Source: Blastocatellia bacterium (GTDB taxonomy: Bacteria > Acidobacteriota > Blastocatellia > HR10 > J050). Taken from it: a stretch of 49,483 bases of DNA. Position 1 is the first letter of the stretch. Every line of letters starts with the position of its first letter. The stretch lies in contig JANWZE010000099.1 in the NCBI GenBank assembly GCA_025054955.1, positions 1-49,483 of the forward strand, read 5' to 3'. Positions 1-8,205 of the stretch are shown here, piece by piece. The notes beneath the pieces are model-generated. The model saw only the letters and a program-made list of their open reading frames with translations. It was not told the DNA's origin and did no database searches. A program made the translations under genes and the position numbers.

Positions 1-173
1 CATTTCAAATCGGCACGTTTGAAATCAGCCAACTGATTTGCCGCTGCAGTAACTTACTAGCCCCTTCGCTACTGCTCGGGTCTAACCAAACCGCTGCTGC
101 GAGAGAGTGATTCTATAAAAAAAAGCCAGAGAATGCCAGACTGTGAGCCGTGCAGACTTGATGTGCCAAAAAC

Positions 174-221
174 ACGAAAACCCTCTCGGTTGACCGAGAG
201 CCGCCGGTCAAAGGTTTTCGT
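174..221. other. Nested perfect hairpin
   Basis: Outer arms ACGAAAACC (174-182) and GGTTTTCGT (213-221) pair perfectly and enclose an inner perfect hairpin CTCTCGGT-TG-ACCGAGAG (183-200). TTGACC (190-195) can instead pair with GGTCAA (206-211), so two folds exclude each other. No U-tract follows, so a classical terminator is not supported. It could be a structured RNA, an attenuator-like element or a DNA cruciform. Confidence 0.4.
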
Positions 222-284
222 CTACTCGTCTTCAGGGTATTTTCGAGAGGAAATCATCCTGATCGCAGATTGCAGACTGCCGAT

Positions 285-459
285 TGCGGGTTGATAAAAC
301 ACATACCGATTGCGGGCTGCGGGTTGATAAAACTCATGCCAGTGGTCTGGAGAAAGGCCATGCTTGAGTCAGGGGGCAGGAGTCGGAAGTCAGAAGTCAG
401 GAGCCAGAAGTCAGAGTCAGGGGCATAATTCCAATAGTCTGGAGAAAGGTCGTGTTTGA
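285..459. repeat. Short direct repeats
   Basis: The 20-base TGCGGGTTGATAAAACACAT-type unit occurs at 285-304 and 318-337 (19/20 identical by eye). A 23-base unit starting GTCTGGAGAAAGG occurs at 345-367 and 437-459 (20/23). Between them, 378-422 is a purine-rich run built from GGAGTC/AGAAGTC words. These look like decayed dispersed intergenic repeats. Confidence 0.5.
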
Positions 460-732
460 TGAAGCGACATGAGGAGCAGCAGCAGAACGTCCTAAGCAGC
501 CGCCTCCAATTTTCCATGCGTGTATGGGATTGCTTCTTCATGCCACGCTCGCTTCTGCTGAGCCGCGCAAGCGGCGCACGCGAAGGCAGCCAGACATGCA
601 ACGTCTGGAATAGCAGCGCAAGCGGCGGTGGCGCGTTGCAGAAGCGCCAGAGCAACGCACTCGTGGCCAGCGATTGCACAGCATGAACGAGCCGATGAGA
701 GAACGGGGTGGCGCTGTCGAACGCGCGACGAA

Positions 733-837
733 CTATAGCAATTTTCAATTGCCGTTACCCGGGAAGCGCCCGCCTTGCGGGCTCACGCACGCTGGAAGTG
801 CGCGCCCCAGCGTAGATTGATTCGCAAACCGCTCTAG
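733..837 (-). mobile_element. 105-bp MITE-like repeat, copy 1
   Basis: The reverse complement of this segment aligns along its whole length with 16571-16675. Both copies are 105 bases and roughly 85-90% identical by eye. The ends are imperfect inverted repeats: CTAGAGCGGTTTGCGAAT against CTATAGCGATTTTCAAAT, 14 of 18 matching in the copy at 16.6 kb. There is no coding capacity, which fits a non-autonomous element. The family is not recognised, and no clear target duplication was seen. Confidence 0.6.
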
Positions 838-1078
838 GGATGACGGCTCCCAGACGTTGCAACTCTGGCTACCATCTCACTCAGCGAGCGTCCACACGGC
901 AACGCCCCTACAAAGAACGTGGTCTTCTTCTCTCGATTGGTGTCAGATGAGAAAGCGGCCACACGCTGCTGAACTGGCGCCAAGGCCATTTGTACCAAAA
1001 GGCAAAAACAGCAGCCTCATCGTGCCAGAGGTGAGAACCTGGACAATTTCTCTGACGAGCGGCCGCGAACTCGGGTTT

Positions 1079-1906
1079 TTACTGCTGTGGTTGTGGCTGC
1101 TGTTGTTGTTGCTGTTGCTGTTGTTCAGCCTCTTTGCGTTTTGTCAATTCGATCGCCTTGTCGCGAGCTTTGTTCGCCTCATCCATGAGCGCTTTCCTCT
1201 TCTGAGGATCGCGTTCAACATAAGCCTTCTCGCGCAATAGGAGGTTCTTATAAACCCATGCATCCGAATATTCAGGGGCTAACGACAGGGCGCGATCAAC
1301 GTATTCCAAGCCCTTATTGGCAAGCTCCACTACCTTCGGCTTTTCGGCATCCGGAACATTATACTCCGGCTCAGGATATTTCATTATCCGGTATTTTGCT
1401 GTGATAGTGGTTGCCTCGCCCCAGTATTCGGTTCCGAGTGTATAGTAAACTTCTGCTTTGTCCTTATCAGTCATTCCAGGCACGTCGGCTCGCCTGAGCA
1501 TCCATTTGCGCTTTTCATCCTTATTGTTGAGGTTGCCGTAAATCGTGGCAATATAAGCAATCGCGTTGCTGAGGCTTTGAGTATCAGGATTCGGCTTCTG
1601 ACTCTCCTGCTCGTAAATCTCCTGATAGACTTGTAAGGCCTCTTTTGCCAGAGCCTCCTCACCACTCAGATTGTATTTGGCGTATAGAGTAGCCCCGTAG
1701 TAAGCCTTCAATTGGGGTAAATTGGGATCCTGCGATAGAGCTGTCTTGAGCAACTCCAATGCCGTATCATATTCGCCACGATTAAACGCATAGGCTGCTT
1801 GATTCAAGTTATCCTTGGCTTTAATCGTGTTGATAAATTGGCATCCGCTCAGTGTGAGTGCCAAGACCACTGCACCGACGGCCACGATCTGTTTATAAAC
1901 GTTCAC
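1079..1906 (-). CDS. TPR-containing lipoprotein
   Basis: A predicted lipoprotein of 275 residues. The signal peptide ends in a lipobox LSGC with the lipidated cysteine at residue 22. The segment from about residue 35 to 130, and again from 195 to 240, has helical-pair TPR-like sequence (a typical stretch is AAYAFNRGEYDTALELL). The C-terminus is a run of about ten glutamines followed by PQPQQ, encoded by a CAG/CAA tract. Translation starts at GTG, supported by AAGGAGG ten bases upstream. It is the last gene of the tonB-exbB-exbD-exbD series, 100 bases after exbD, so a periplasmic scaffold or assembly role linked to that energy-transducing complex is plausible. That role is inferred from context only. 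Confidence 0.8.
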   Translation of the reverse strand: MNVYKQIVAVGAVVLALTLSGCQFINTIKAKDNLNQAAYAFNRGEYDTALELLKTALSQDPNLPQLKAYYGATLYAKYNLSGEEALAKEALQVYQEIYEQESQKPNPDTQSLSNAIAYIATIYGNLNNKDEKRKWMLRRADVPGMTDKDKAEVYYTLGTEYWGEATTITAKYRIMKYPEPEYNVPDAEKPKVVELANKGLEYVDRALSLAPEYSDAWVYKNLLLREKAYVERDPQKRKALMDEANKARDKAIELTKRKEAEQQQQQQQQQPQPQQ

Positions 1907-2006
1907 GCTCGCTGAGCCTCCTTCACGATATTCAATGGGACCACATCGCCTCTAAGCAGGGACGTTCAGAAAGCTGTCTCGGTCAGCTATCATCCCTGTC
2001 ACCCCT

Positions 2007-2459
2007 CTAGGATTCCGGTAGATCATCTATCTGTAACCCGATTGGGGAGGCGCCGGCGCCCTTAGCGATATCAATAATTTTCACGATCTCACCATAAATT
2101 GCGCTACGAGCAGCGCGCACGAAGATCGTTCTACGATCTGAAGGCAATGGGTCAAGAATTTCTTTCAACCGTGCTCCAAGCCTGTCAAGGGTAACATCCT
2201 CTTGGTTGATTTTGGCGCCAGTCACGATCCCTTGTGGATTGACATCCAAGCCCAGCACAATCACCAACGGATTGACCACGTCAACATTGCCTTGCGCCCG
2301 CTCGGGAATTTTCGACTCAATCTTGTGCGGCTTCAACGGGGTGATGACCATGAAAATGATCAGTAACACCAATAATACATCAATCAGAGGCGTCACATTA
2401 ATATCGGGTTCTGCATGCATACCCCGATCAACCGGTTTTTCTTCAACATCAATCGCCAT
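2007..2459 (-). CDS. exbD: ExbD/TolR-family biopolymer transport protein (second copy)
   Basis: 150 residues. It has a short cytoplasmic N-terminus, one membrane helix at about residues 25-42 and a periplasmic ExbD/TolR domain. The helix begins with the NVTPLIDVLLVLLIIFMV motif, whose aspartate is the proton-pathway residue of the family. The ATG is preceded by GAGGAG at good spacing. It follows another exbD by 142 bases. Tandem ExbD genes after one ExbB are common in Acidobacteriota and Myxococcota, where the two may form mixed subunits. It should work in the inner membrane with ExbB to power TonB using the proton gradient. Confidence 0.92.
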   Translation of the reverse strand: MAIDVEEKPVDRGMHAEPDINVTPLIDVLLVLLIIFMVITPLKPHKIESKIPERAQGNVDVVNPLVIVLGLDVNPQGIVTGAKINQEDVTLDRLGARLKEILDPLPSDRRTIFVRAARSAIYGEIVKIIDIAKGAGASPIGLQIDDLPES

Positions 2460-2601
2460 ATTTACTCCTCAAAACTCTCAGTAGCTTTGCCGAAAGAAGC
2501 CGTACTCGACAAGCTACTGCCCTCCCTCACACGAACGCCGCATCAAATTGAGATGCCGCGCCAGTGCAAGGGCTAGCCCAAGGAATCAGCCTCCAGCCAC
2601 G

Positions 2602-3045
2602 TCATGGCTTTGGGGCTTCGCCTTTTTTGCCTGGATCAACAACGAGTCCGACTCGATCAATACCGGCGCTTCGGATGGCATCCACGGCTGAAACCACATA
2701 TTGATACTTGACGCGATTGTCACCTTTGACGTAGACGACGCGCTCGCCGATTGGCTTATTTTCCATCATCTTTTCAATGCGCGTCTTCATCTGTTCCAGT
2801 GTCACAGAATCGCGTCCCAAAAAATAGGTTCCATCCGCCGGGATCGCCACAATGACCGCTGACTCCTTGTTGATGGCCTGATCTTCCTCTCCATGCGGTC
2901 CCTTGGGCAGCACAACTGTCACGCCCTGTTGCAAGAAGGGTGTCACCACCATGAAGATGATGAGCAACACCAACATCACATCCACCATGGGCGTGACATT
3001 GATGGTGGCGACAAGCCCCCTATTGGCGCCAACTTGCATGCCCAT
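2602..3045 (-). CDS. exbD: ExbD/TolR-family biopolymer transport protein (first copy)
   Basis: 147 residues. A single membrane helix near residues 17-37 carries the conserved NVTPMVDVMLVLLIIFMVV motif with the proton-relay aspartate. A periplasmic domain follows, ending in a lysine/proline tail. It starts two bases after the exbB stop, so the two genes are very probably translationally coupled. The N-terminus and periplasmic domain differ clearly from the downstream exbD, so the pair is an old paralogous duplication. It forms the ExbB-ExbD proton channel that energises TonB. Confidence 0.93.
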   Translation of the reverse strand: MGMQVGANRGLVATINVTPMVDVMLVLLIIFMVVTPFLQQGVTVVLPKGPHGEEDQAINKESAVIVAIPADGTYFLGRDSVTLEQMKTRIEKMMENKPIGERVVYVKGDNRVKYQYVVSAVDAIRSAGIDRVGLVVDPGKKGEAPKP

Positions 3046-3047
3046 AG

Positions 3048-3782
3048 CTATTCACCTCGCTTCTTGAGGAAGTAATCAATCAACTCGGATGAAGAGTTCT
3101 CCATCTCGACAACGAACGAGTCCACACGGCTGGTGAAATAGTTAAACATCCACACCGCCGGCAGCGCCACGAAAATGCCAAATGCTGTGGCCACCAATGC
3201 CTCAGCAATTCCACCGGCGACAGCGCCGATACCAGCCGATTCAGCCAGCTTCAGGCCCTGAAATGAATTGACGATGCCGACGACCGTGCCAAACAATCCA
3301 ACAAACGGGGCCGTCGAACCAATCGTGGCAAGCGCCGACAAGCCACGTTTGAATTCAGCCGTCTTCACCGCGATAGCTCGCTGCAAGGCACGCTTGGCCG
3401 AATCAATAATTTCTCCAGGAATCTCCTTTGAGAGTTTGTGGGCTTGAAATTCTTGGAGACCCGAATTGACGACCATCGCCAGATGGCTCTTCTTGAACTT
3501 ATCCGAAATGCTAATGGCTTCGTCAATCTTTCCGGTGCGCAGCGCATTGGCTACTTTCGGCGCAAATTCCCGCGACTGCTTCTTTGCAGCATTGAAACTC
3601 AACCACCGCTCAATCGTCACGGCAATTGAGTACATAGACATGATCGCCAAAATGATCACTGTCGCCAATGCCACGCCACCCATACGGCGCAACATATCCC
3701 ACAAGGTGAAGCTAATTTCCTGTCCCCCTTCCTGCAACCAGAGAGCCAGCGGCCCTCCTGCTCCAAACAACATCTCAATCAT
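3048..3782 (-). CDS. exbB: MotA/TolQ/ExbB proton channel protein
   Basis: 244 residues with three membrane segments (about 33-55, 150-175 and 195-218). The family signature is present in the last two helices, with the GSTAPFVGLFGTVVGIVNSF stretch near residues 153-172. ExbB pentamers surround ExbD helices and convert proton flow into movement that drives TonB. The ATG has GAGGAGG about 11 bases upstream. It lies 41 bases after tonB and two bases before exbD, forming a compact operon. Confidence 0.95.
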   Translation of the reverse strand: MIEMLFGAGGPLALWLQEGGQEISFTLWDMLRRMGGVALATVIILAIMSMYSIAVTIERWLSFNAAKKQSREFAPKVANALRTGKIDEAISISDKFKKSHLAMVVNSGLQEFQAHKLSKEIPGEIIDSAKRALQRAIAVKTAEFKRGLSALATIGSTAPFVGLFGTVVGIVNSFQGLKLAESAGIGAVAGGIAEALVATAFGIFVALPAVWMFNYFTSRVDSFVVEMENSSSELIDYFLKKRGE

Positions 3783-3823
3783 GGTATCAAATGCCTCCTC
3801 ATCAAGATTTGTTCAATTGAGAC

Positions 3824-4600
3824 TCATAGTCTGAAATTGAAAATCAAAACTCCAGTGACTTTAATCGGCACACCGCTGAGCAATGTCGGGCGGAACTTCC
3901 ACCCATGCGCCGCTTCCAGCGCCGCTTGCCGCAACAGCGGATGCCCTTCAATGACGCTTGCTGAAATGACATTCCCTGCCTCATCAATCACCACTTCGAC
4001 TTGAACCGTACCGGACACGCGCGCGCTGCGTGCAATGGCCGGGTACGTCGGTTCAACGCGACGGATGGCGTTGCCCTGAAGCACTCCGCCAGAAACGCGA
4101 CGAGGCGTTTTGGGAACCTCAACCTTCGGCTCTTCTTTTGGCGGCGGTGGTGGCGGCGCAGGCGCTGCTCCCGTGCCACCTAACACACCCCCTACAACTC
4201 CACCAATGACACCACCGGGCACACCACCCGGAACGCCGCCCGGGACACCAAAGCCTGCTCCGGTTGTCTCTACCTGCACTACAGGCATGTCAGCCTTCGG
4301 GAGCTCTTTCAGGACTTTGGTCGGAGCGACAAATCCCTTGGGAACGATGATCGCTGATTTGGGGATAACCGGTGCAGCAGGAGCTGCAGCCGGTGGCGGT
4401 GGTGGTGGCGGCGGCGGCGGTGGCGCTACTAATGCTGCCGACATCACCTGTTCCTTAAACTCAGGGTTCGCCAGCATAATGCCGGTCACGATTGAGACCA
4501 ACAAAGCCACCGCATAAGCGACCATCGTGCCAAGAAAATACCATTTGGTCTGAGTTTTGACCTTCTTCGTGGTTGATTCGATCAAAGAATTCTCAAACAT
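3824..4600 (-). CDS. tonB: TonB-family energy transducer
   Basis: 258 residues from the ATG at 4600, chosen because AAGGAG lies 11 bases upstream; an in-frame upstream start lacks this. It has an N-terminal membrane anchor (about residues 20-43), a run of eleven prolines (60-70), a glycine-rich GVPGG repeat block (about 118-148), a second polyproline tract and a C-terminal TonB domain (about 185-258) with the typical RVEPTYPAIAR entry and GWKFRPTLLSG end. The proline-rich segment should span the periplasm so that the C-terminal domain reaches TonB-box receptors such as the one at 32.8 kb. The elastin-like GVPGG linker is unusual. It heads the exbB-exbD-exbD series and has its own promoter. 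Confidence 0.92.
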   Translation of the reverse strand: MFENSLIESTTKKVKTQTKWYFLGTMVAYAVALLVSIVTGIMLANPEFKEQVMSAALVAPPPPPPPPPPPAAAPAAPVIPKSAIIVPKGFVAPTKVLKELPKADMPVVQVETTGAGFGVPGGVPGGVPGGVIGGVVGGVLGGTGAAPAPPPPPPKEEPKVEVPKTPRRVSGGVLQGNAIRRVEPTYPAIARSARVSGTVQVEVVIDEAGNVISASVIEGHPLLRQAALEAAHGWKFRPTLLSGVPIKVTGVLIFNFRL

Positions 4601-4675
4601 ATATCCCCCGTCTCCTTGCCAATGGGTCAACGGCTATTTTGCTCTCATTGAATTGTCAGGCCAACAAGCGCCCTC

Positions 4676-4704
4676 AGTATAATCCGATTTGAATTGCCAG
4701 TCAA
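4676..4704 (-). promoter_or_regulatory. Putative sigma-70 promoter of tonB-exbB-exbD
   Basis: On the minus strand TTGACT and TATACT are separated by exactly 17 bases. The site sits just after the secF stop and about 76 bases before the tonB ATG, so the tonB cluster can be transcribed separately from tgt-yajC-secDF. Confidence 0.6.
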
Positions 4705-4711
4705 GCAGAAC

Positions 4712-6217
4712 TTAACTGGCAACCATCTTACGTTTTACATCACGCCGAGCTGATGCAACCTCCTGGTGACCAGAGGCGCGTAGCTCCTTGCGTTGTTGCC
4801 ACCAGACCATAATCGGACTGGCAATAGCCAGCGTTGAATAGGAGCCAACGACAATACCAATCGTCAACGCTAACGCCAAACCACGCAATACTGGCCCTCC
4901 CCAAATCAGCAATGCCAACACGGCGAGAAAGGTCAGCCCAGAGACTAAGATTGTGCGCGAGAGCGTCTGATTGATGCTATCGTTGACCAGTTGCGGCAGA
5001 CTGTCTTTACGTCTTAGTTTCAGGTTCTCGCGAATGCGATCAAAGATAACGATCGTATCATTGACCGAGTAACCGGCTAAGGTCAACAATGCGGCCACAA
5101 CATTGAGAGAAATTTCTTCCTGTAAGATGGAAAACACACCCAGCGTTACTAACAAATCATGACAAACCGCCACAACAGCCGCTACACCATAAATCCATTC
5201 AAAGCGAAATGCCATGTAGAGAAGAATTCCGACAAACGATGCTAACGTGACATAAATCGCGCGCTGTTGCAATTCCGCGCTGATCTGAGGGCCGACCTCT
5301 TCATAGCCGGTCAACGCCACATTGCCGGCAAAAAACTGTTTCGGCAATGCATCGGCCAGCGCCGAAGAAAAGCCCGATATATTTTTTAAGTCGGCGATTT
5401 GATTGATGAGTCCACCACTCTGTTTGTCTCTATAATCAATGATCAGGTCAGCGTACTTGGTGTACTCAGCGGCAGCGGCTGATTGTCCTGAGGCATTGAG
5501 TCCGAGGGGGTCCGACTCAATCAATTTATTGCGCAAAGTCTCACGTCCAACTGTATTGAGGTCAGTTTTGCTGGCGGCATCAGCCGGATCATTAAAGCTG
5601 GCCAGCGCGGCTAAAATAGCCCGTTTTTCCTCGCCAATTCGCTCAACGGGTTCAGGCGCGGCAGAGGTTGCCGGTGAAGCCGGCGCCGGTGAAACTGCAA
5701 CGGGCGGCGTGCCAGCCTGACCTGACGAGTCGGTTGGCGCTTGCGGTTGGGCACCCGATGCTGGCGATGCCGTCTCACCAGACTGAGGCCGGTTGGTCCC
5801 GGACTGTGGTTGCGCTGAGGGCGTTGTTGCCTGAGGTGGCTGAGCCTGTTGTAATGAAGCAGCAAGCACGTCTCCTGCCGATGGTCTATAGCCAACGTTG
5901 GTCGCTCCCTGTCGTTGCGGCAAGCGAATTAAGACTTGATTCTCATTGCCTGTGATCGGATCACTAATGGGTTGAATGATAACCTTACCTACATCAATTC
6001 CATGTTTACTCAAAGCCTGACGGATTTGATCCTCCGATGGACGCCGTTCTCTAAACTTGACAGTGGCCAGCACGCCGCCAGAAAAGTCAATGCCTAAATT
6101 GAAGCCTTGAACAACCACGGAGATCATGCCGGCCAGGAGCAAGGCAATTGAGAGCATAATAAACGGACGCTTGAGGCCCAACCAGTCAACGTTTGGATTC
6201 TTAATTAGCTCGTACAT
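4712..6217 (-). CDS. secF: Protein translocase subunit SecF
   Basis: 501 residues. The first membrane helix (about 18-40) is followed by the conserved GIDFSGGVLATVKF strand. Five more helices lie between about 325 and 490, including the SVNDTIVIFDRIREN motif. SecF pairs with SecD in the inner membrane and uses the proton gradient to pull secreted proteins through SecYEG. At 501 residues it is far longer than the usual ~300. The extra length includes a Pro/Gln/Ser/Ala-rich linker at about residues 122-192 and a further segment before helix 2, both in the periplasmic head. It begins 10 bases after secD. Confidence 0.95.
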   Translation of the reverse strand: MYELIKNPNVDWLGLKRPFIMLSIALLLAGMISVVVQGFNLGIDFSGGVLATVKFRERRPSEDQIRQALSKHGIDVGKVIIQPISDPITGNENQVLIRLPQRQGATNVGYRPSAGDVLAASLQQAQPPQATTPSAQPQSGTNRPQSGETASPASGAQPQAPTDSSGQAGTPPVAVSPAPASPATSAAPEPVERIGEEKRAILAALASFNDPADAASKTDLNTVGRETLRNKLIESDPLGLNASGQSAAAAEYTKYADLIIDYRDKQSGGLINQIADLKNISGFSSALADALPKQFFAGNVALTGYEEVGPQISAELQQRAIYVTLASFVGILLYMAFRFEWIYGVAAVVAVCHDLLVTLGVFSILQEEISLNVVAALLTLAGYSVNDTIVIFDRIRENLKLRRKDSLPQLVNDSINQTLSRTILVSGLTFLAVLALLIWGGPVLRGLALALTIGIVVGSYSTLAIASPIMVWWQQRKELRASGHQEVASARRDVKRKMVAS

Positions 6218-6227
6218 GACACGTTTC

Positions 6228-7895
6228 TCAGATACTCAACCGTTCCGGAGCCGCCCCTTGTCGGCTCAGCAGCCACAGGAAAAATGTCTTGGAGGCAAAC
6301 ACAGCCGTAAACAGATTGGCGAGCAACCCGCACACCAGCGTGACGGCAAATCCGCGAATTGGCCCAGTGCCGAACACAAAGAGAAACAGGGCAGCGATAA
6401 TCGTGGTGACATTGGAGTCGAAGATGGTGACAAATGCGCGATCGAATCCCAGCGTCACCGCCGACATCACCACCTTACCGCTTTTGAGTTCTTCACGAAT
6501 ACGCTCAAACACAAGCACGTTGGCATCCACAGCCATGCCAATAGTCAGCGCAATACCGGCAATGCCAGGTAGTGTCAGCACCGCGCCGAACAACCGTAAA
6601 GCGGCCAGCAACAGGAAAACATTCAGCACCAGGGCGACCACCGCGTTGACGCCGGAGAGACGGTAATACAGGATCATGGCCACAACGACTAACGCGAGTC
6701 CGACAAGCGCCGCCGCCACGCCCTGCCGAATTGAGTCAGCACCCAGGCTCGGTCCGACGGTGCGCTCCTCTAAATAGGTGAGGCGAGCCGGCAGTGCTCC
6801 TGAATTCAACGTCAGAGCGAGGTCATCAGCTTCTTCCTTGGTAAAATCACCTTCAATTACACCTTCAGCCTCAATGCGACTTTTGATATTGGGCGCGCTT
6901 TTGATGACGTCGTTCAGCACAATTGCTAATTGTTTGCCAATGTGACTGCCGGTGAACTCGCCGAATTTCTTGGCGCCTTCCGGGCGTAACGAAAAGAGAA
7001 TTTCGTAGGTGTTGGCCCCAGTTCGTGAGATGACACCTTGAGCGCGTCGCAGTTCAGCGCCCGTCACCACTGGCGTTTTTTCCACAACGTAATACTGCTC
7101 TGTCTTCGGCTCATCGGCACTGCGACGGCGTGATTCGACCGGCAAAATTTGCTTATCCGGCGGAACGGTTCCACCCAACTCTTTCAGCGCTTCGTCGCGG
7201 GAGGCAAACGGGCCGTTGGTGACCAGCTTTAACTCCAGGCGCGATTCGGCGCGAATCAAATTCTTGACGCGCTCCGGGTCATCCACGCCGGGCAATTGCA
7301 CCAGAATTTGATGCGCCGAGGCCGGCCCGTGTCGTTGAATGGTCGGCTCAGCCACGCCAAACTCGTTGACGCGCGTCTCGATGATGCGCAACGCTTGCTC
7401 AGTGGCGCGATTGGCTAACGCAGCGGCTTCTTCAGGCTTGATCGTGAAGACGACGTTCTTGCCTTGTGTTTCCACAACCCAGCCGGGCCCAAAATCCTCG
7501 CCAATAAATTTCTTCACGTCCTCGATGCGGGTGGTGTCGTCCATCTCGACAACGACCTGCCCAATGCGCGGCGAGACGACGTTCTTCACTTGAATGTTTT
7601 CCTTTTGCAAGATATCGCGGGCCTTGGCGATGTTGCCATCGGTGACGGCTTGCAGGGCGTCGGTTGTCTGTACCTTGAGGATTAAATGACTCCCACCCTT
7701 GAGGTCCAAGCCAAGCTTGATATTATCAGCCAGGTTCTTTCTCAGTTGCGTCAGCGTGAAGTTACTTTTGAAGACGGAGGCCGAGAACTCCCCAGTTAAC
7801 GGATCGGTCAGGCGGAATGGACCAAACAGGAGAAACAACGCCAGTAACATTACACCCAGAATGATGTAGAGACGAACACGAACATTTTTGGTCAT
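6228..7895 (-). CDS. secD: Protein translocase subunit SecD
   Basis: 555 residues. It has an N-terminal membrane helix (about 9-27), the LGLDLKGGSHLIL motif near residue 62, a large periplasmic P1 domain, and a C-terminal block of five helices with the signature LTIGMAVDANVLVFERIREE. With SecF and YajC it forms the proton-driven complex that assists late steps of Sec export. Length and domain order are normal. The ATG lies 16 bases after yajC, and no strong Shine-Dalgarno sequence is visible, which suggests coupled translation. Confidence 0.97.
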   Translation of the reverse strand: MTKNVRVRLYIILGVMLLALFLLFGPFRLTDPLTGEFSASVFKSNFTLTQLRKNLADNIKLGLDLKGGSHLILKVQTTDALQAVTDGNIAKARDILQKENIQVKNVVSPRIGQVVVEMDDTTRIEDVKKFIGEDFGPGWVVETQGKNVVFTIKPEEAAALANRATEQALRIIETRVNEFGVAEPTIQRHGPASAHQILVQLPGVDDPERVKNLIRAESRLELKLVTNGPFASRDEALKELGGTVPPDKQILPVESRRRSADEPKTEQYYVVEKTPVVTGAELRRAQGVISRTGANTYEILFSLRPEGAKKFGEFTGSHIGKQLAIVLNDVIKSAPNIKSRIEAEGVIEGDFTKEEADDLALTLNSGALPARLTYLEERTVGPSLGADSIRQGVAAALVGLALVVVAMILYYRLSGVNAVVALVLNVFLLLAALRLFGAVLTLPGIAGIALTIGMAVDANVLVFERIREELKSGKVVMSAVTLGFDRAFVTIFDSNVTTIIAALFLFVFGTGPIRGFAVTLVCGLLANLFTAVFASKTFFLWLLSRQGAAPERLSI

Positions 7896-7911
7896 ACTTT
7901 AATCTACCGCT

Positions 7912-8187
7912 CTAATTATTAGTTGAGTCAGACCGCGAATCCAACCCAGCCACCGCCGAGCGTGAAACCTCCAGCCGAGATTGATCCGAGCGAATCGTCA
8001 GCCGGTCGTCACGTACACTGAGGATCGTCCCATGAATCCCGCTGACCGTAACAATTTTGTCTCCGACCTTCAGGTTGTTAATCAGCTCTTGCAATTTCTT
8101 TCGCCGAATTTGCTCGGGGCGAATGATCAGCAGATAGAAAATGGCCAGGACAATTAGAAAGGGGATAAATGCTGTCAATGCGTTCAT
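7912..8187 (-). CDS. yajC: Preprotein translocase subunit YajC
   Basis: 91 residues. One N-terminal membrane helix (about 6-23) is followed by the conserved IIRPEQIRRKK stretch and the small cytoplasmic barrel with KVGDKIVTVSGIHGTI. YajC is the small partner of SecD-SecF. It sits between tgt and secD with gaps of 18 and 16 bases, the gene order found in very many bacteria. Confidence 0.96.
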   Translation of the reverse strand: MNALTAFIPFLIVLAIFYLLIIRPEQIRRKKLQELINNLKVGDKIVTVSGIHGTILSVRDDRLTIRSDQSRLEVSRSAVAGLDSRSDSTNN

Positions 8188-8205
8188 AACAACCGACCCA
8201 CATCG

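Larger units (their letters stand above)
1..1078. other. Gene-poor left end with small repeats
   Basis: I find no convincing gene here. Open frames in both directions are of unnatural composition and run through simple repeats. The stretch holds a small hairpin at 2-25 (ATTTCAAA/TTTGAAAT), a nested hairpin at 174-221, short direct repeats at 285-337 and 345-459, a purine-rich tract at 378-422, two 19-base palindromes at 590-608 and 850-868, and one copy of a 105-base dispersed repeat at 733-837. It looks like an intergenic region that collects repeats. Confidence 0.6.

Noticed and set aside
254-748. Minus-strand open frame of 164 codons in the left end
   Set aside because: It runs through simple repeats, and its translation repeats DSDFWLLTSDFRLLP and FINPQ blocks that come from those repeats. 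No ribosome site or domain is visible.
4110-4517. Plus-strand proline/glycine-rich frame opposite tonB
   Set aside because: It mirrors the polyproline and GVPGG codons of tonB; the minus-strand protein has a complete TonB domain and ribosome site.
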